This document shows positions 44,501 to 56,525 of a DNA stretch of 64,000 nucleotides, one piece after another; position 1 is the stretch's first letter, and each line of letters begins with the position of its first letter. Made by a program: the position numbers and the translations under genes. The stretch spans positions 45,973,010 through 46,037,009 of the forward strand of contig NC_057925.1 in NCBI RefSeq assembly GCF_018873765.1, read 5' to 3'. This DNA comes from Telopea speciosissima (lineage: Eukaryota; Streptophyta; Magnoliopsida; Proteales; Proteaceae). A model generated the notes under the pieces. It made no database searches. It was given only the letters and a program-made list of their open reading frames with translations, and was not told where the DNA came from.

Positions 44501-47500
44501 TTAAAGTTTAGTGAATTTAAGATGGATAGGTGGGGGAGTGACAAGCTGGGGCCTAAGGGAGAAAATGTTGGTTGGGAGTTTTAATTGTGATTCATTAAAT
44601 TTTTTTTCTTTGTAGAATTCTTGAAGTATGAACAGAAGACTTGTTTGTACTCTGTAGTATTTAATTAAATATGAAGGGTAAGTGTGAATGAACTGCTATT
44701 TTATGGTAAGAAATTGATGAGAACAAGAAGAAGGTCTAAGAGCTGTAAGCATTGATAAGTGCTATTGCAGTTGCAGGGCTGCATTTCCCTACACAGCTCC
44801 ACCGAAAGTGATGGTATTTGTATTTAATGAGTCATATATGGATTCATGTAAGACTGATCGATCTGACCTCTTCAAATTTTCAGAGTTTCTAAAGAAACTT
44901 TTTGAGAGAGGGAGAGATCAGAAAGGCATTAAAGGCTGCTTAACTGAAACTTTGAAACAGAGGCAGTGGTTGGTGAGATTTCTTGGGGTTAGAAACTGTA
45001 CAACTTTTGCGTTGGCTATGCCAATTTCTTCGATTTCTCGTTGTGTCACAGTCAGAGATGGTTTCAGCTCTCTGTTGAGACTTTAAGAAAGAGAGAGAGA
45101 CACAGAGAGAATTTGGTCTTGGTTCTTGAAGACCTTGATTCTGGTAACAGGTTGGAACACGAAAACGCGACGTTACATGTCCATCAATACACCATGAAAG
45201 TATGAAAGTAATGAGGTAATTTGTGGGGCTCCACACCCATCAATGAGGGGTTCTGTTAACTTCACAAAAGACTGTTCATAATAAATATTTAATCTCATGG
45301 GTACGGCTCATGGGAATGCAGTGGAGATAGGATACCGTAGTGTAATGGTTACGAGCTTCACGGTCTTCTTCAATATTTAGATACCTTAAAAAGTTATTCT
45401 ACAGAGAAATTCAAATCACAAGTCTGTAGGAATTGATGAAATCTCACAGAGAACACACTAATAGTTTGGAGAGCAAGAATGAAAATAAGAGAGATTTTTT
45501 ATCTCAACTTAGCTCATGGTTTTTTGAAGGGGTTGAAGATGTGTTTATATAATCAGCCCCCTCCCCCTTTTAGAATCCCATTAGAAAAAGGAAACCAAGG
45601 GGCCTCCTTGGCTGACCTCATTTGCTTGCAGGTCGTGGGTCACAGCCCGCGTGGCTGCACCCACGGTTGGATGCCAACCCAAACCGGGTCAAACCTGGGT
45701 ATGGTTTATATCTCCTACTAGCCCACACAAGGCGTTCTAACTCAATTATTCATCAAGTTTCTTACACACATGTTACTCTTACTCTTTATGCAGGAAATGT
45801 GGCGTGCAACCTAACGAGATAGAACAAGGTAGGAGTACTATATTAAGCTTCCATTTAACCAACATTGCACATTACTCACAAACAATCTCAAAATGCCCCA
45901 AACGATCTCACTTCACCAGATTCAGCACTCTCAATCTCTCATGATGAGTAGTGCTAACCCCTTTCATGTGTTGTACTCATGACTATGTCGATCACAAATA
46001 TGACAAGTCGTCCGAGCAATGAGTCACAAAACAAAGGTGCTATCGAATGGTTTTCCCTAAGCCCCATATGTCAATTCGACTATTCTCAACCATTTTTCCA
46101 AACAAGTCCCGCCAGACCACATCATCCATGATTCTAAGGAGTATGCTAAAATAGCGCCATTGAACGTCCTCTTCATGACATGGTCTCAGGTAATAAGGGT
46201 ATCATAGGACCAACTAGATATGATCCATGTGGCTCACACAGTGACGAAGTAAGGATCCATTCAGTCACTCCTACTGTCGGCCAGTACTAGCACATACAAT
46301 ATGATATGCATGCGTGAACTTATGAAATCTTTATTCTAGAAGAATGTGACCTTCACCAAAGCTACCAAACGCTACTACATACTGAATAACCATGCAATGA
46401 AGTACCCATACTCCCATATAAGCTCGGATACCTCTGTATCACTGCCATCATGTCACAGCACTACCAAACCATTGGTTGACCATTCCAGCTCTCCCAACTT
46501 TCTGTTCACCTTATCCCTGCCACATTACCGGTACACTCCCAACACTGCCACATTGTCACAACAAGCCAAGTCATACCACTGCATAGTCATCATCTACAAT
46601 GTCCACCTCATGCATATTCTGACCTTATTCATGAATGCATCATAGCCATCATATCATCACCCATGCATTCTTGCCATGTATACATATAGACCATATTGTA
46701 CACGTATCAAACTATCACTGCCACTGCCACCGCCATCAGTACACACGCTGACACTGCATCATAAATTTCCTTTAAAGTATCATGCTTCCCAAAATAGCAT
46801 TAGACAATGGAGTCCAACTTCTCTTTGCGTTTTACTTAGATTTTTTTCTCCTTTTCGTCTTCTATTTCATGTTCACTTGGGACGAGTGGAATGTTAAAGG
46901 TCCCATTTGAGGCCCAAATTCCTTCTTGAAAACCTCTCTCTTTCGAAATTTATCCTTTCAAGTATGGTGCACTATCCAGTACGTGTGCACCACACTTAAG
47001 AGTCCAATTGTCCACCCAACACTTGAGGATAAATTTAACTTCTCAAGTGCAGTGCACTGTCAAGTGCATGCCATTGCCTTTATTTGTATGGATGGAACCT
47101 TAAGTGTGGTGCACTGAACAGTGCACTGCATTTCATTCTCTATAGTTTATTTTATGACAGCCCTCCTCTAGTTTAAATACTAATTAATAAATTCTCACAT
47201 GTTAAAAAATGTGATTCCAATCTCCTCCATCCACTTACTAATTTTACCACAAATAATGCTAATTTCCGATTCATGTAAGTCAATAATGATCCCTATCCCT
47301 TAACTCCCCTTAAGGCAATTGCCATAACACCTCACACCATTGCATGTCATTTAGGTATTTCTTTCGCAATATGATCCTCATCCCTCCAATATATATCATC
47401 AAGCTCCTAATATTTTAATTAGCATAGTAATAAGTAGTGCATGAACCCAACCCCTTTGTCTAATAGGAAATTTTCAATTACCAATTCTCCCGTAACATGT

Positions 47501-47550
47501 AGGAATGAACCACACAAACGATCCCAATCGCCAAGACTTGAACATTTGGG
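44501..47550. other. GDSL upstream region and intergenic DNA
   Basis: 44700-45200 contains no recognisable gene. About 45530-45830 holds a CCCAACCCAAACCGGGTCAA stretch and looks repetitive. 46965-47130 contains several variants of AAGTGTGGTGCACTGAACAG in both orientations, a diverged array. No coding region is supported. Confidence 0.35.
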
Positions 47551-47551
47551 C

Positions 47552-47656
47552 TGTGTTTGGTATGTATTCTAGGTCAATTTTGCATTCTCGAGCGATAAAA
47601 ACAACTATTTTTTTTCATCTTCCGATAATATAAAATTGACTTAGAATACCAAACTT
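47552..47656. mobile_element. Tourist-like MITE, degraded
   Basis: It starts TGTGTTTGGTATGTATTCTA and ends TTAGAATACCAAACTTC. The inner parts TCAATTTTGCATTCTCGAG and CCGATAATATAAAATTGA pair as in the copy at 58846-58960. Confidence 0.6.
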
Positions 47657-48480
47657 CTTTGGTGTGGAGGGCCATAAAGTAAGCTGATTTAATTTTAATT
47701 TTATCATTGTTGGCATGTGACTGAAGCCATCCATCCTCCATTGGTCTCATGCTCAGGCGAAGCCTCAAAATCTCCTTTGCCTCCCTTGGGGAGAAGAGGG
47801 AGTTGATGAGGGGCGTTTTCTAGTGTTTGAATAGGGGGGTGAATAAAGTTAGCCACCTTCCTAAGTCGGTGATACTTAAGTTGCTAATTATTTTTCCTAC
47901 AGGGAGAGTAGGAACCAATGAATTTTTGTAAGGGAAGTAGTTTTCTGTTCAAGAGTGTGGCAAACGTTAACACTCCCATGTGTCTATCTCTCTCCCCCTC
48001 AAAACAAAGGGGCAGAGATATCTTTTCATATGGGAAGGAGAGAGGGACAAAGTTCTTTTTCCTTTTTGTAAATATCCACAGATGTTCTATCTCCAATAAT
48101 CCGATCGAGGCTATGAAGTAAGAGTTTCTTCCCTTTTAAAAGGCTGCGGCAGGCCCATGGGCTGCTATGGTGGATCTTTGCATTGAGTGTAGGTGTAGTT
48201 TAGGGGGAGAATAGATTTTTTTTTTTTTTTTCCTTTCTTTTTTAGGTGTTTAGGGTACAAAATAATTTAAACAGGTAGGGCCAAATTAAAGGTCCGTACT
48301 AAAGATACCAAGATTTAGCCTTAATAAAGTTGATTAAGTGGTGAAATAAAGCTTGGGGATCCATTAAAAATCAAACTTTTGAAAATGGTTGATAACAAGT
48401 GCAAGTTTGAAAAAAAAAATTTGAATTTGGTTATGGAGTTTGATAGGTGATTAATCCAAACGGTATCCTATATGTCCAAT

Positions 48481-48649
48481 GAATTTAGCTCGTCTCCAGG
48501 GAGCCCAGCACGCCTAGGGTGCTGCTAGCCATTGGGCTGTGCCGCACACATCTCTAGGCATACGTGGAGATGTGTGCGACACAGCTCAACCGCTGGATGC
48601 CCCGTGGCAGCACCCTGGGCGCTGGGCTTCCTAGAGACGATCCTGATCC
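48481..48649. mobile_element. GC-rich Mutator-like MITE, 169 bp, exact 9-bp TSD
   Basis: GAATTTAGCTCGTCTCCAGG opens the element and GAGACGATCCTGATCC closes it. ATGTCCAAT stands at 48472-48480 and 48650-48658. The paralogous site near 56650-56662 is empty (GTGTCCAATGG continues unbroken). Confidence 0.92.
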
Positions 48650-50025
48650 ATGTCCAATGGCCACCCTGCCACGGGAACTAAGGAAAAGATTCCTTGACCA
48701 ACTATACAAAGCACCTTTTGCCAAAAAATAAAAAAAACACCTATTCGAGTGTAATAAGTATTAAGAATGGTTAGATGGGGCATCAAGGCATTCCTTGATA
48801 ATCATCTATAAAACCTTTATCCTAAATGGTAAATAATTCAATCTTACAAAATTATAGTATGTTTTTACTTTAGAGAAAACATAAAACATTACCTTGATAT
48901 AATGCATGTCAAGTGTCATTAATTTATTATTCAAAGGAATGCATTTGTTATGAGCAATGAATATACAAAACCACCATATATTATTAGCATGATATGTGGT
49001 TATAACCACTCATAGTCCAAAGTACCATACATTGATTTACTTCTTTCCTGTATACACTTAAATATATGTTTTTAGAATATGAGAAAGAATTATGATATTG
49101 AATTTTCAAATAATAACACTAAGACATTGGAGGAAATCATAGAATTTATCTTGCAATGAATCTCCCACTCTGGAGAGTCTACTTCCTTTCGGTTCCAACG
49201 AGAGTTCCTCTTCTTCTGTGGGGTTCTCTTTTTTAGTTCCAACAAGAGTTTCTTTTCTTATATGAGAGCTACTTTGTGGGGATGCCTATAGATAGAATGT
49301 GGAATTCTTCATCCTCCTCCCTTGCATCATCACAAGAACGAGAATATTAGTTTCAGTCGCTCTTGCATTGTCTGTGGTTTGAAGAAAATGATATGCTTGT
49401 CCTCTATTTACGAGCCGAGAGAAAGTTGACTGTCACCGGCCAGATGAAATTTGTTGATGGAAAGACTCTTTGAAATTTGTTGCTGGAAACACTCTTGATG
49501 CAAACATATTGCCGGACTCCATTCACCTTATGCAAGGCTCTCCATCATCGCCGAAAACAATCCCCAAGAACACATGAAGAATCTAGGGAAGATGAATTCA
49601 AAAAAATTAAGGAATGTTATTGATTTTCTTTATTTTTTTTTTTTTGGTGTTCCTTTTGAAATGTGGACTTGGCAATTTAGCAGTCACATAGTAGCACACG
49701 CTGGTATAGCGCATTGGCCCTGTGTCTGTGCAGCAAGGCCGTTGGGGCAGTCTGCGCAGCAAAGGGATCCGATCCCCTTGGTTGCTATTGGAATTTCCAT
49801 ACCTTGTCACTTGTCAACCACGGCCTCTGACAGACATACTTGACTGCGCTGTCTGCATTGATCAGTGAGAGGAAGATTCGAAGCTTAGTTCGATGGACCA
49901 TATTATAAATAAGACATGCCGGGCCTTCCGGCACACAATCTCATATTTCTGTTTTCAGTCATACTGCATTCTGGCCATCATACTTTCTTTCTCGATTTTT
50001 TTTTTTTTTTTTGATCTTTTACTAT

Positions 50026-50376
50026 ATGGATGTCCATGGTTTTATCAACAGATTCATGGACGACTATGTCGACAGAATCATTGCGAACTGTACAAGGTTC
50101 TTTATGTTCGACAGCTATATATGCAATGCTCATACTGTTATGGGGTATTTTTCTTCAGACAAGAATTCGCCTTGCATCTACGAATTCACCATGGCGAAGC
50201 TCTACATGAGTTTTCTTTCCGGCTTGGATTTTGTATTATTGAGATCAGTGAATAATCTTTTACATGCTTTTTTTTATCTTTTTAAAATTTTTTTTACAGT
50301 TTCAAAAAGGAGGGGGTCAAAGTTTCTAATCAAGTGCTCCTATGGAGCCACACAGCTCTTCAAGAAATGGGTCTAA
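50026..50376 (+). other. Open frame, 116 codons, no known family
   Basis: ATG at 50026 opens MDVHGFINRFMDDYVDRIIA and runs to TAA at 50374-50376. I recognise no domain. It lies in a stretch of copy 1 that copy 2 lacks, and it is preceded by a T-run of the kind found beside retrocopies. It may be a gene fragment or chance. Confidence 0.2.
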
Positions 50377-50542
50377 GCTTCAATTTATTTTATTCCCTCA
50401 TCTAAGCCATGTATTAATAAAATAAGCATTGTAATCAAACACGTATTCTCATTCTCCCATGCCAATATGACACGTATTCTCTACAACTCAGCTCTTAGTA
50501 ACTTGAAAAAGAGATCGGGATGGTAACATTACACCTCAACTC

Positions 50543-50884
50543 AGATTGAGCTCCTCTCCAGGGAGCCCAGCGCCCATGGGGCATCCAACCATTGGACTGT
50601 GTCACATATATCCTGATGATTGACTGGATGCACATCAGGATGTATGGGGCACAGCCCAGCCCTTGGATGCTCCCTGGGCACAGATCAAGATTGTCTCCAA
50701 GGAGCAGGGAATGCCCAAGGTGTTGCCAGCCGTTGGACTGTGCTGCACACATCCCTAAGCATGCGCTAAGATTTGTGCAGCATAGATCAATCCTGGATGC
50801 CTCCTGACAGCACCCTGGGCGCACGCCTCCCTGGAGACGAGCTAAATTCCCTGGGTGCTGGGTCCCTGGAGAGGAGCCGGATCC
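50543..50884. mobile_element. GC-rich MITE with a second MITE nested inside, 9-bp TSD
   Basis: Outer element: AGATTGAGCTCCTCTCCAGG to GGAGAGGAGCCGGATCC. Its flanks are CCTCAACTC (50534-50542) and CCTCAACTG (50885-50893). Without the inner insertion and its duplication it is about 165 bp, the family size. Confidence 0.88.
50682..50849. mobile_element. Inner GC-rich MITE, 168 bp, nested
   Basis: It runs AGATCAAGATTGTCTCCAAG to GGAGACGAGCTAAATTC, the reverse orientation to the copies at 18685 and 48481. Flanks are CCTGGGCAC (50673-50681) and CCTGGGTGC (50850-50858), seven of nine identical. Confidence 0.85.
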
Positions 50885-51637
50885 CCTCAACTGTTAGTTT
50901 TTCAACTCTGGAATTCAGCTCCACATTATCTAAGTATTTCTCCCTGAGAATGGTATGGCTACGCCTCACATTGCAGAGCTCTTCGACTACGCCTCGCATT
51001 CGTCACTCTCCCATGCTGCCATGCTCTAATTCTTCTCTCTATGACTTTGTTTCTTCATTCAACTCATTACTTTCCTGCCCACGATTTCTTATATCTCGCT
51101 CTCAACGTACAGCTCAACCTATCTTGTTTGAGTCGTTGGAGCTATTCGAACTTCCTGAAAAACTTTACTTTGGGTAGGTTGTAGCTGCCAGTACTGAATC
51201 CACCAGGGCTCTCCCATTTTATCATCAAATCTGCCACAATTTTAACCAGAATCTCGAAGGGTCTTTCATATGGACTAGTTAGCTTTCCCAATACTGTGCA
51301 TAAACTAGCGGTTGTATGGAATTCTGCATATAGAGAGACCAGTAAAGAGGAAAAATGTTAGTTACTGCTGCATACCTTGTGTCATCCCTTACATCATTCC
51401 TTTTGATTGGGCTGATTTCTTGTTTGCAAAGACTAAAAAACAGGGTTCCTCTTTGCTCCATGTACCACCCCTGCTTTACTCCCCCTAATCCCATTTAAGT
51501 CCACACCAAGTGTTAAATTCTAAAAAAATAACCAAACTATCCTTTCTTCAATCTTTTCTAAAATTTGAAAAGACCTAATTGCCCTGACCTATTTGCTAAA
51601 ATATCATCTTTCCCAAACTACCCTCATCTTTCCCAAA

Positions 51638-52194
51638 CTACCCTTTATTCTCCTGAAGAGGGTACTTCAGGAGAAGAGGGAGAAGAAGAGTTTTACTCAC
51701 CAAGAGGTTCTGTCGGTAGTAAGGAGAGCCCAGCTCTTACAGGTTCAAGCTCAAGAAGAGCGTTTCAAGCTGTGGTTGCAGAGAATTTCAAAAGCAGGAG
51801 TTCGAATTCGAGTACTCCGTCTTACCCTTCTTTAGGCTCTGCCTCTCCTAATTCTTCACTGTCTAACACTCCTCCCTCTCCTCCTCCGCCGGTGAGCTTA
51901 AGCTCCAAGTCAAAATCACCGAAATAGCCAGTGTTTGTGGTGAAATTGCCTCCTCTGCCACCACCTCCATCGCAGCCGCCTCCATTAGCTCCGTCGCATT
52001 CAAATAGAGATATAGAGAAAAACAAGAATTCACAGGAACGAAATTACTTAGATAAGAACCCAGATTCGCCTTCAAGAAGTTCTTCAGAGAACCTACATTC
52101 ACCGGCAAGAAGGTCACTGGTGAGGAATTCCAATGTTTCTCAGCAAAATCCTGAATCTCCAGCGAGGAATTCCAATGTAGAAATTGACATATAA
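51638..52194 (+). pseudogene. Captured formin-like coding fragment
   Basis: One plus-strand frame reads LYSPEEGTSGEEGEEEFYSP, RGSVGSKESPALTGSSSRRA, FQAVVAENFKSRSSNSST and PPSPPPPVSLSSKSKSPK, then a TAG at 51925-51927. It continues PVFVVKLPPLPPPPSQPPPL, then SPSRSSSENLHSPARRS and NVSQQNPESPARNSNV. The EEEFYSPRGS motif, the Ser-rich run, PPPVSLS with SPK, and the polyproline and NPESP blocks are the cytoplasmic linker that precedes the FH1/FH2 domains in plant type-I formins, membrane-anchored actin nucleators. FH2 itself is absent. The in-frame stop and loss of both ends mean no working formin. It lies between long inverted ends. Confidence 0.75.
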
Positions 52195-52860
52195 AACATA
52201 AAGGAATAGATAGCCTTACATCCGGTGTTCTCTTTTTTAATTCTTCGAGCAATGGATTTGGTGAGCCGCACTGAAAATCTTTGTTTCCTGAGAATTGGAA
52301 AAAATTGATCTCTTAGCTTGCTTAGCGAGTAACTAGGTTAGCACGAGATCTGAAAATCAAAAGGGATGTGTGATGATGGATTTGAATCTATGATTATTTC
52401 CAGTTTGGGATTTTAGAAAACTTTTGGCTTTAAAAATTTGAACTTTTAGTGGAAGCACTATTAGCTTAAGAATGATGTCATCACCCATTATTGGATGCTA
52501 GAATATATTTTTTTCCAGTGCTGTCGCTTTTGATTTTGGAAACGATTGTTCTTTATGAGCCTGTTAGATCTATTTTAGTTTTAACTTCTTCTAGATCTAA
52601 TGTTCTACGCTGTAATGAGATGATGACCTTGCAAGACAACGGCAGTAGTTGCAGGTTCATGAGCGGAGCTTCTGTGTCGACATTTTCCACTCCAGTTGGA
52701 TCGTAGTTAGGACTTTGATGTCGGTTCGATCAACGATGCAGGTTGATTTGGGGAATGTGGCTCGTTCTCCTGAACTCGTGCACGCACCTTTAGTATTTGA
52801 TTTGGTGCGTGGTGGTGGAGGTGGTATTGGGTATGTAAAAGAAGATAATGATTTGGGGAA
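52195..52860. other. Interior of the long-TIR element, origin unknown
   Basis: No motif was recognised. A frame at 52707-52930 (+) reads VRSTMQVDLGNVARSPELVH but resembles nothing I know. It could be further captured DNA. Confidence 0.3.
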
Positions 52861-53095
52861 GATGAGGGCATTTTGGTATTTTCAAATTTTAGCAAATAGG
52901 TCAGGGCAATTAGGTCTTTTCAAATTTTAGAGAAGATAGAAGAAAGGGTAGTTTGATCATTTTTTAGCATTTAACACTTGGTGTGGACTTAAATGGCATT
53001 AGGGGGTAAAGCAAGGGTGGTACGTGGACTTATCAAAAGCTTAGGGGGTACGAGGAATATTGGGTGCATTACAAGGGGGTACGTGTATTTAACCC

Positions 53096-53473
53096 GGATG
53101 TAAATGGATCGGATACGGATAGGATGTGATCGGATGCGGATCAGATTCGGATTTTCAACCATCCGTTTACATCTTTGCCTTGTGAAACCCGGACCTCCCT
53201 CTCCCCAGCGGATACAATTCACTCTCAATCTATATCTCTTAGATCATGATTCTCTATTCATTATATTCTAGAACATGTTGAACCTTCAAAAACCCTCAAA
53301 ATCATTATGTACTTTATTTTTTATTATTAAGTATTCTAATTTTTTTTCGGACGGATTTTTATTGGAGTATTTGGATTTTTTTTTCCTGGATATCTCTAAA
53401 CGAATTTAACTGTCCCTAAACAGATACAGATGTGGATTTGGATTCGAATTTCGATTATCCATTTACATCCCTA
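53096..53473. mobile_element. hAT-like ends related to 12547-14053
   Basis: GGATGTAAATGGATCGGATA opens the block, CCATCCGTTTACATCTTTG stands inside at about 53158-53176, and ATCCATTTACATCCCTA ends it. The words match the termini of the 1507-bp element. It may be one short element beside the end of another. No TSD was resolved. Confidence 0.55.
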
Positions 53474-53839
53474 CTTTCAATGCAATTTTGGATTTGCATA
53501 GTTAATGACCAAACAGCCAATCAACAGAATCATAATCGAAGAATTTGCCATAAGTTGCATAAGCATGCATCTCCACACATTTAGAAAAATGAACTGCAGG
53601 TAGAACGAATATGATCTTTCATGTATCAACATCTAAGATTTAAGCTTACTAGGGTTAAAACTAGGGTTCAAAGTTTTTCTCTACCTTATATTTAGCAGTA
53701 AGTCATGGGTAATGCATATGCACGATGACAATGGCTCATCAGATACACATATAGAGTAGGAATAGTTGTTGTTTTTAGGCACCATTTGATTCAACATAAA
53801 ATGGGTGGAATTAAAATAAAAATGAAAACTATTTAATTT

Positions 53840-54015
53840 GGAAAGCAGTTTTCTGCACGGGAGTGTGGCCTACACCAGCACTCCCATGAGTCTATCTCTC
53901 TAGCTCCTCCTTAAAACAAGGAGGCAGATGTGTCTTTTCACATGGGGGGGGGGAGAGAGATAGACTCATGGGAGTGCTGGCGTAGGCCACACTCCTGGAC
54001 AGAGAACTTTTTCCC
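53840..54015. mobile_element. Foldback MITE, 176 bp, 9-bp TSD
   Basis: Arms of more than 50 bases pair: GGGAGTGTGGCCTACACCAG, then CACTCCCATGAGTCTATCTC, against GAGATAGACTCATGGGAGTG, then CTGGCGTAGGCCACACTCCT. ATTTAATTT flanks it at 53831-53839 and 54016-54024. Partial relatives lie at about 47935-48060 and 54700-54815. Confidence 0.85.
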
Positions 54016-54274
54016 ATTTAATTTATAAAATTTGTTCATATGAAGTATACTATAGTGGGGTTGTATGGACCCAACACATGCGACCCAATTTATATTAGAA
54101 GATTTATATAGTAATGATGATCATTGTTCTAGTATGCTTAGTTTCCTAATTGATCTATATTGTTCTTAGAAAATTAAATTGTTGTTAAATTAGAAAAATA
54201 TGTTTGTTCTCTAATAAGATTGACTGATCAAATGCTATTTGGACATGAGATCTTTTGTATGAGGTAGAACATAA

Positions 54275-54660
54275 AATCAGCTTTCCAACAAGTCTAAGAT
54301 TGCTTAAATCCGATCTATATTGAAAGAGTTATATCCGGGCTAAACTTTTTATTTGTTGCATGAGAATGTTGTCAAAATCACTCTGAATGAAAATATATTT
54401 TTTAGACATCAAACAAATTATTTTTTTGGTGCTCTCTTGGTTTTTAGTAATGTTTTATCATAATAATATGGGTTATAGAATTTTTAGATTTGAGAAAATC
54501 CTCAGCATTAAGAAGTTAAAAATTCGATCTACCATCGTAAATTCAATTTTGTTCTGGACCTGGGAGTTGATTTTTTAACCATTTTTATTGGATTCAAATA
54601 GGGGTGTTTGCTTATTTATAAATAATATTTTAAGTAAATGAAATAACAAAATATAAAGGG
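54275..54660. mobile_element. Fragment of the 38037-39053 element family
   Basis: AAGATTGCTTAAATCYGAT and a GGATTCAAATAGGGGGTTTG-like stretch occur in the same order as at 38390-38790. The end is TATTTTAAGTAAATGAAAT in both. Confidence 0.75.
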
Positions 54661-55103
54661 TAAATAACGTAACACCCCCTGAAAATGGAACGAAACTCAA
54701 GTCACCCACTCCTCAAAACAAGGGGGCAGAGGTGTCTTTTCATATGGGGAGGAGAGAAAGACTCATGGAAGTGCTGGCATAGGCCACACTCCCAGACAGA
54801 GTTCTTTTTCGCTTTTTTTAAATATCCACAAGTTCTCCAACAATCCGATGGAGACTATGAAGAGTTTCATCCCTTTTAAGAGGCTGCGGCAGGCCCATGG
54901 GGTGCTATGGTGGATCGAGTATAGATTCTTTCAATTTTTTTTTCCTTTTTTGGGTGTTGCGGCAGGCCCATGGGCTGCTATGGTGGATCGAGTATAGATT
55001 CTTTCAAAAAAAATTTTCCTTTTTTGGGTGAATAGGGTAGAATAGGTAGTGCCAAAGGCCCCTACCAAAGATACCAACATTTAGCCTTATTAAAGTTGGT
55101 CAA

Positions 55104-56525
55104 ATGGTCGAGGATGATCCCACCCCCCGCCCCGGTGCAGTGCATGCACAATCCAGATCCCCTACTACTGAGCTGCCCGGCAGGATCGTACAGTCCAGAC
55201 ATAGTGAGGCGAGCAGTGACCGTCTTGCTCCTGCCCAAACGCCTTGCCTGAGTGAGGGTAAGACGGTCATTGTGTGCCTCATTGTGTCTGGGCTGCACGG
55301 TCCTACTGAGCAGCTCGGTAATAGAGGATCACGATCTGTGCATGCAAGGTCTTTGACCACAATGATCAGGCCTGTTCGACGCGTACCAATGAACAGGCCA
55401 AGAAGATGGACTGTGCCTATTCCAGACGTCCAGATGATGGACTCACAATGGCAATTGGAAACACATCGTCGAAACTAAGACAAACACCCTTTGCTGGCGG
55501 ATTTTGATAAGCATAGTCATCTTGAAACGGTGCACGTAACTGACAGTCATGGTGCCTCTTCGTCGCGTCAAGCCACAACCTTGGTGCGCGGTGGCAGCGC
55601 TGTCATCACTACAGTTGCACAGCCTCCGGCGGCTGGCGTTGGTGGCAATATAGTTAACACTAGCACAAAGGTAATGAAGGGTGTCGTGCCAATTTGGATC
55701 CTCTACTGTCGAGTTGCCAGACAGGACCGTGCTACCCAAACACAGTGTTGCGCACAATGTCCGCCTTACCCTTTGCCCGAGTGGGGGTAAGGCAATCTAT
55801 GCACGCAGCATCGTGTCTAGGCAGCACGGTCCTGCCAGGCAGCTCGGCGTTGTGCCTACAGGAAACTCCGGGATACCAGGACATGCTCCAAACATGACAC
55901 ACGAGCTTATCAAAACGGTTAGTGAATCGATTGTTGCACAAAGCAACCACTCCCCCACACCTCCCATCTCTCACCCTTCCTCTCCACCTCTCACGTCTCT
56001 CACACCTCATCTCTCACGTCACTCACCCTTCCTCTCCACCTCCCACCTCTCACATCTCTCCACCCCCGGTGGTGGAGTCACCCATGCCACTTAATTGTTC
56101 CACTCCACTGAAAATCGGATCATCCAAACCGGGGCAGGTTGGGAAAAATGGAGCCCCGGGTTGTGACAAACTTACGGTGAATAGCAAATCCACTCGTGCT
56201 GCGGCCAAATCCTTTGGGGATGGTGGTAGCAACTGCTTGATTGATGACAATCGTTTTGCTGCTCTACAAGGAAGCAAAACGGCTCTCGTCAGCGAAGCTG
56301 AGGGTAATGCTACAGTGGATGTTCGTGAACGTGATCGGAGTCCAGGGAGGGGTACCCCTGTGCACAACCCCAAAAAGTAAACCTCTTTATAGATAGTCTT
56401 CCAGAAGCACTTTCTGTACTAATAGAGAATGATGCTAATGGAAAAATATTACAGAATATAAATCATATGTTTATTCTTTACTATTAATATAATGCTCCCT
56501 TTTATCTCAAAAAAACAAAAAAATA
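55104..56525 (+). mobile_element. LINE-like insertion with Gag/ORF1 debris and two MITEs
   Basis: The block is absent from copy 1, where the flanks meet near 48330-48350. Its plus frame near the end reads KSFGDGGSNCLIDDNRFAAL, followed by QGSK, a NRFAAL motif like that at the end of plant LINE ORF1, then a stop at 56378-56380. The 3' end is AT-rich and finishes CTCAAAAAAACAAAAAAATA, a polyA-like tail. Two foldback MITEs (about 55142-55345 and 55690-55855) and a CACCTCTCAC-rich stretch (55950-56060) interrupt it. No reverse transcriptase is present. Confidence 0.5.

Larger units (their letters stand above)
47935..51375. repeat. Segmental direct duplication, copy 1
   Basis: This block matches 54690-59643 in the same direction, with many substitutions. 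Shared landmarks include GGCTGCGGCAGGCCCATGGG, GATCCATTAAAAATCAAACT, GGAGGAAATCATAGAATTTA, TGCAAGGCTCTCCATCAT and GCTCCACATYATYT. The last shared landmark is TAGTTACTGCTGCATACCTT. Copy 1 alone carries the MITE at 48481-48649, the nested MITE pair at 50543-50884 and the stretch 49680-50280. It lacks the LINE-like insertion, the hAT-like element and two MITEs found in copy 2. No gene was recognised in the shared part. Confidence 0.85.
51457..53028. mobile_element. Long-TIR element (Pack-MULE-like), 1572 bp
   Basis: The first roughly 170 bp (51457-51628) and the last roughly 168 bp (52861-53028) are inverted copies. The left arm reads TCCATGTACCACCCCTGCTT, TAAGTCCACACCAAGTGTTA and CCTGACCTATTTGCTAAAAT, and the right arm carries the complement with scattered changes. 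There is no transposase. The interior begins with a formin-like coding fragment. I could not find a matching 9-bp duplication at the edges, so Mutator-like is a working label. Confidence 0.7.

Noticed and set aside
55104-56094. Several long overlapping frames on both strands
   Set aside because: They are caused by GC-rich foldback MITEs, which stay open on both strands; only the NRFAAL end looks protein-like.
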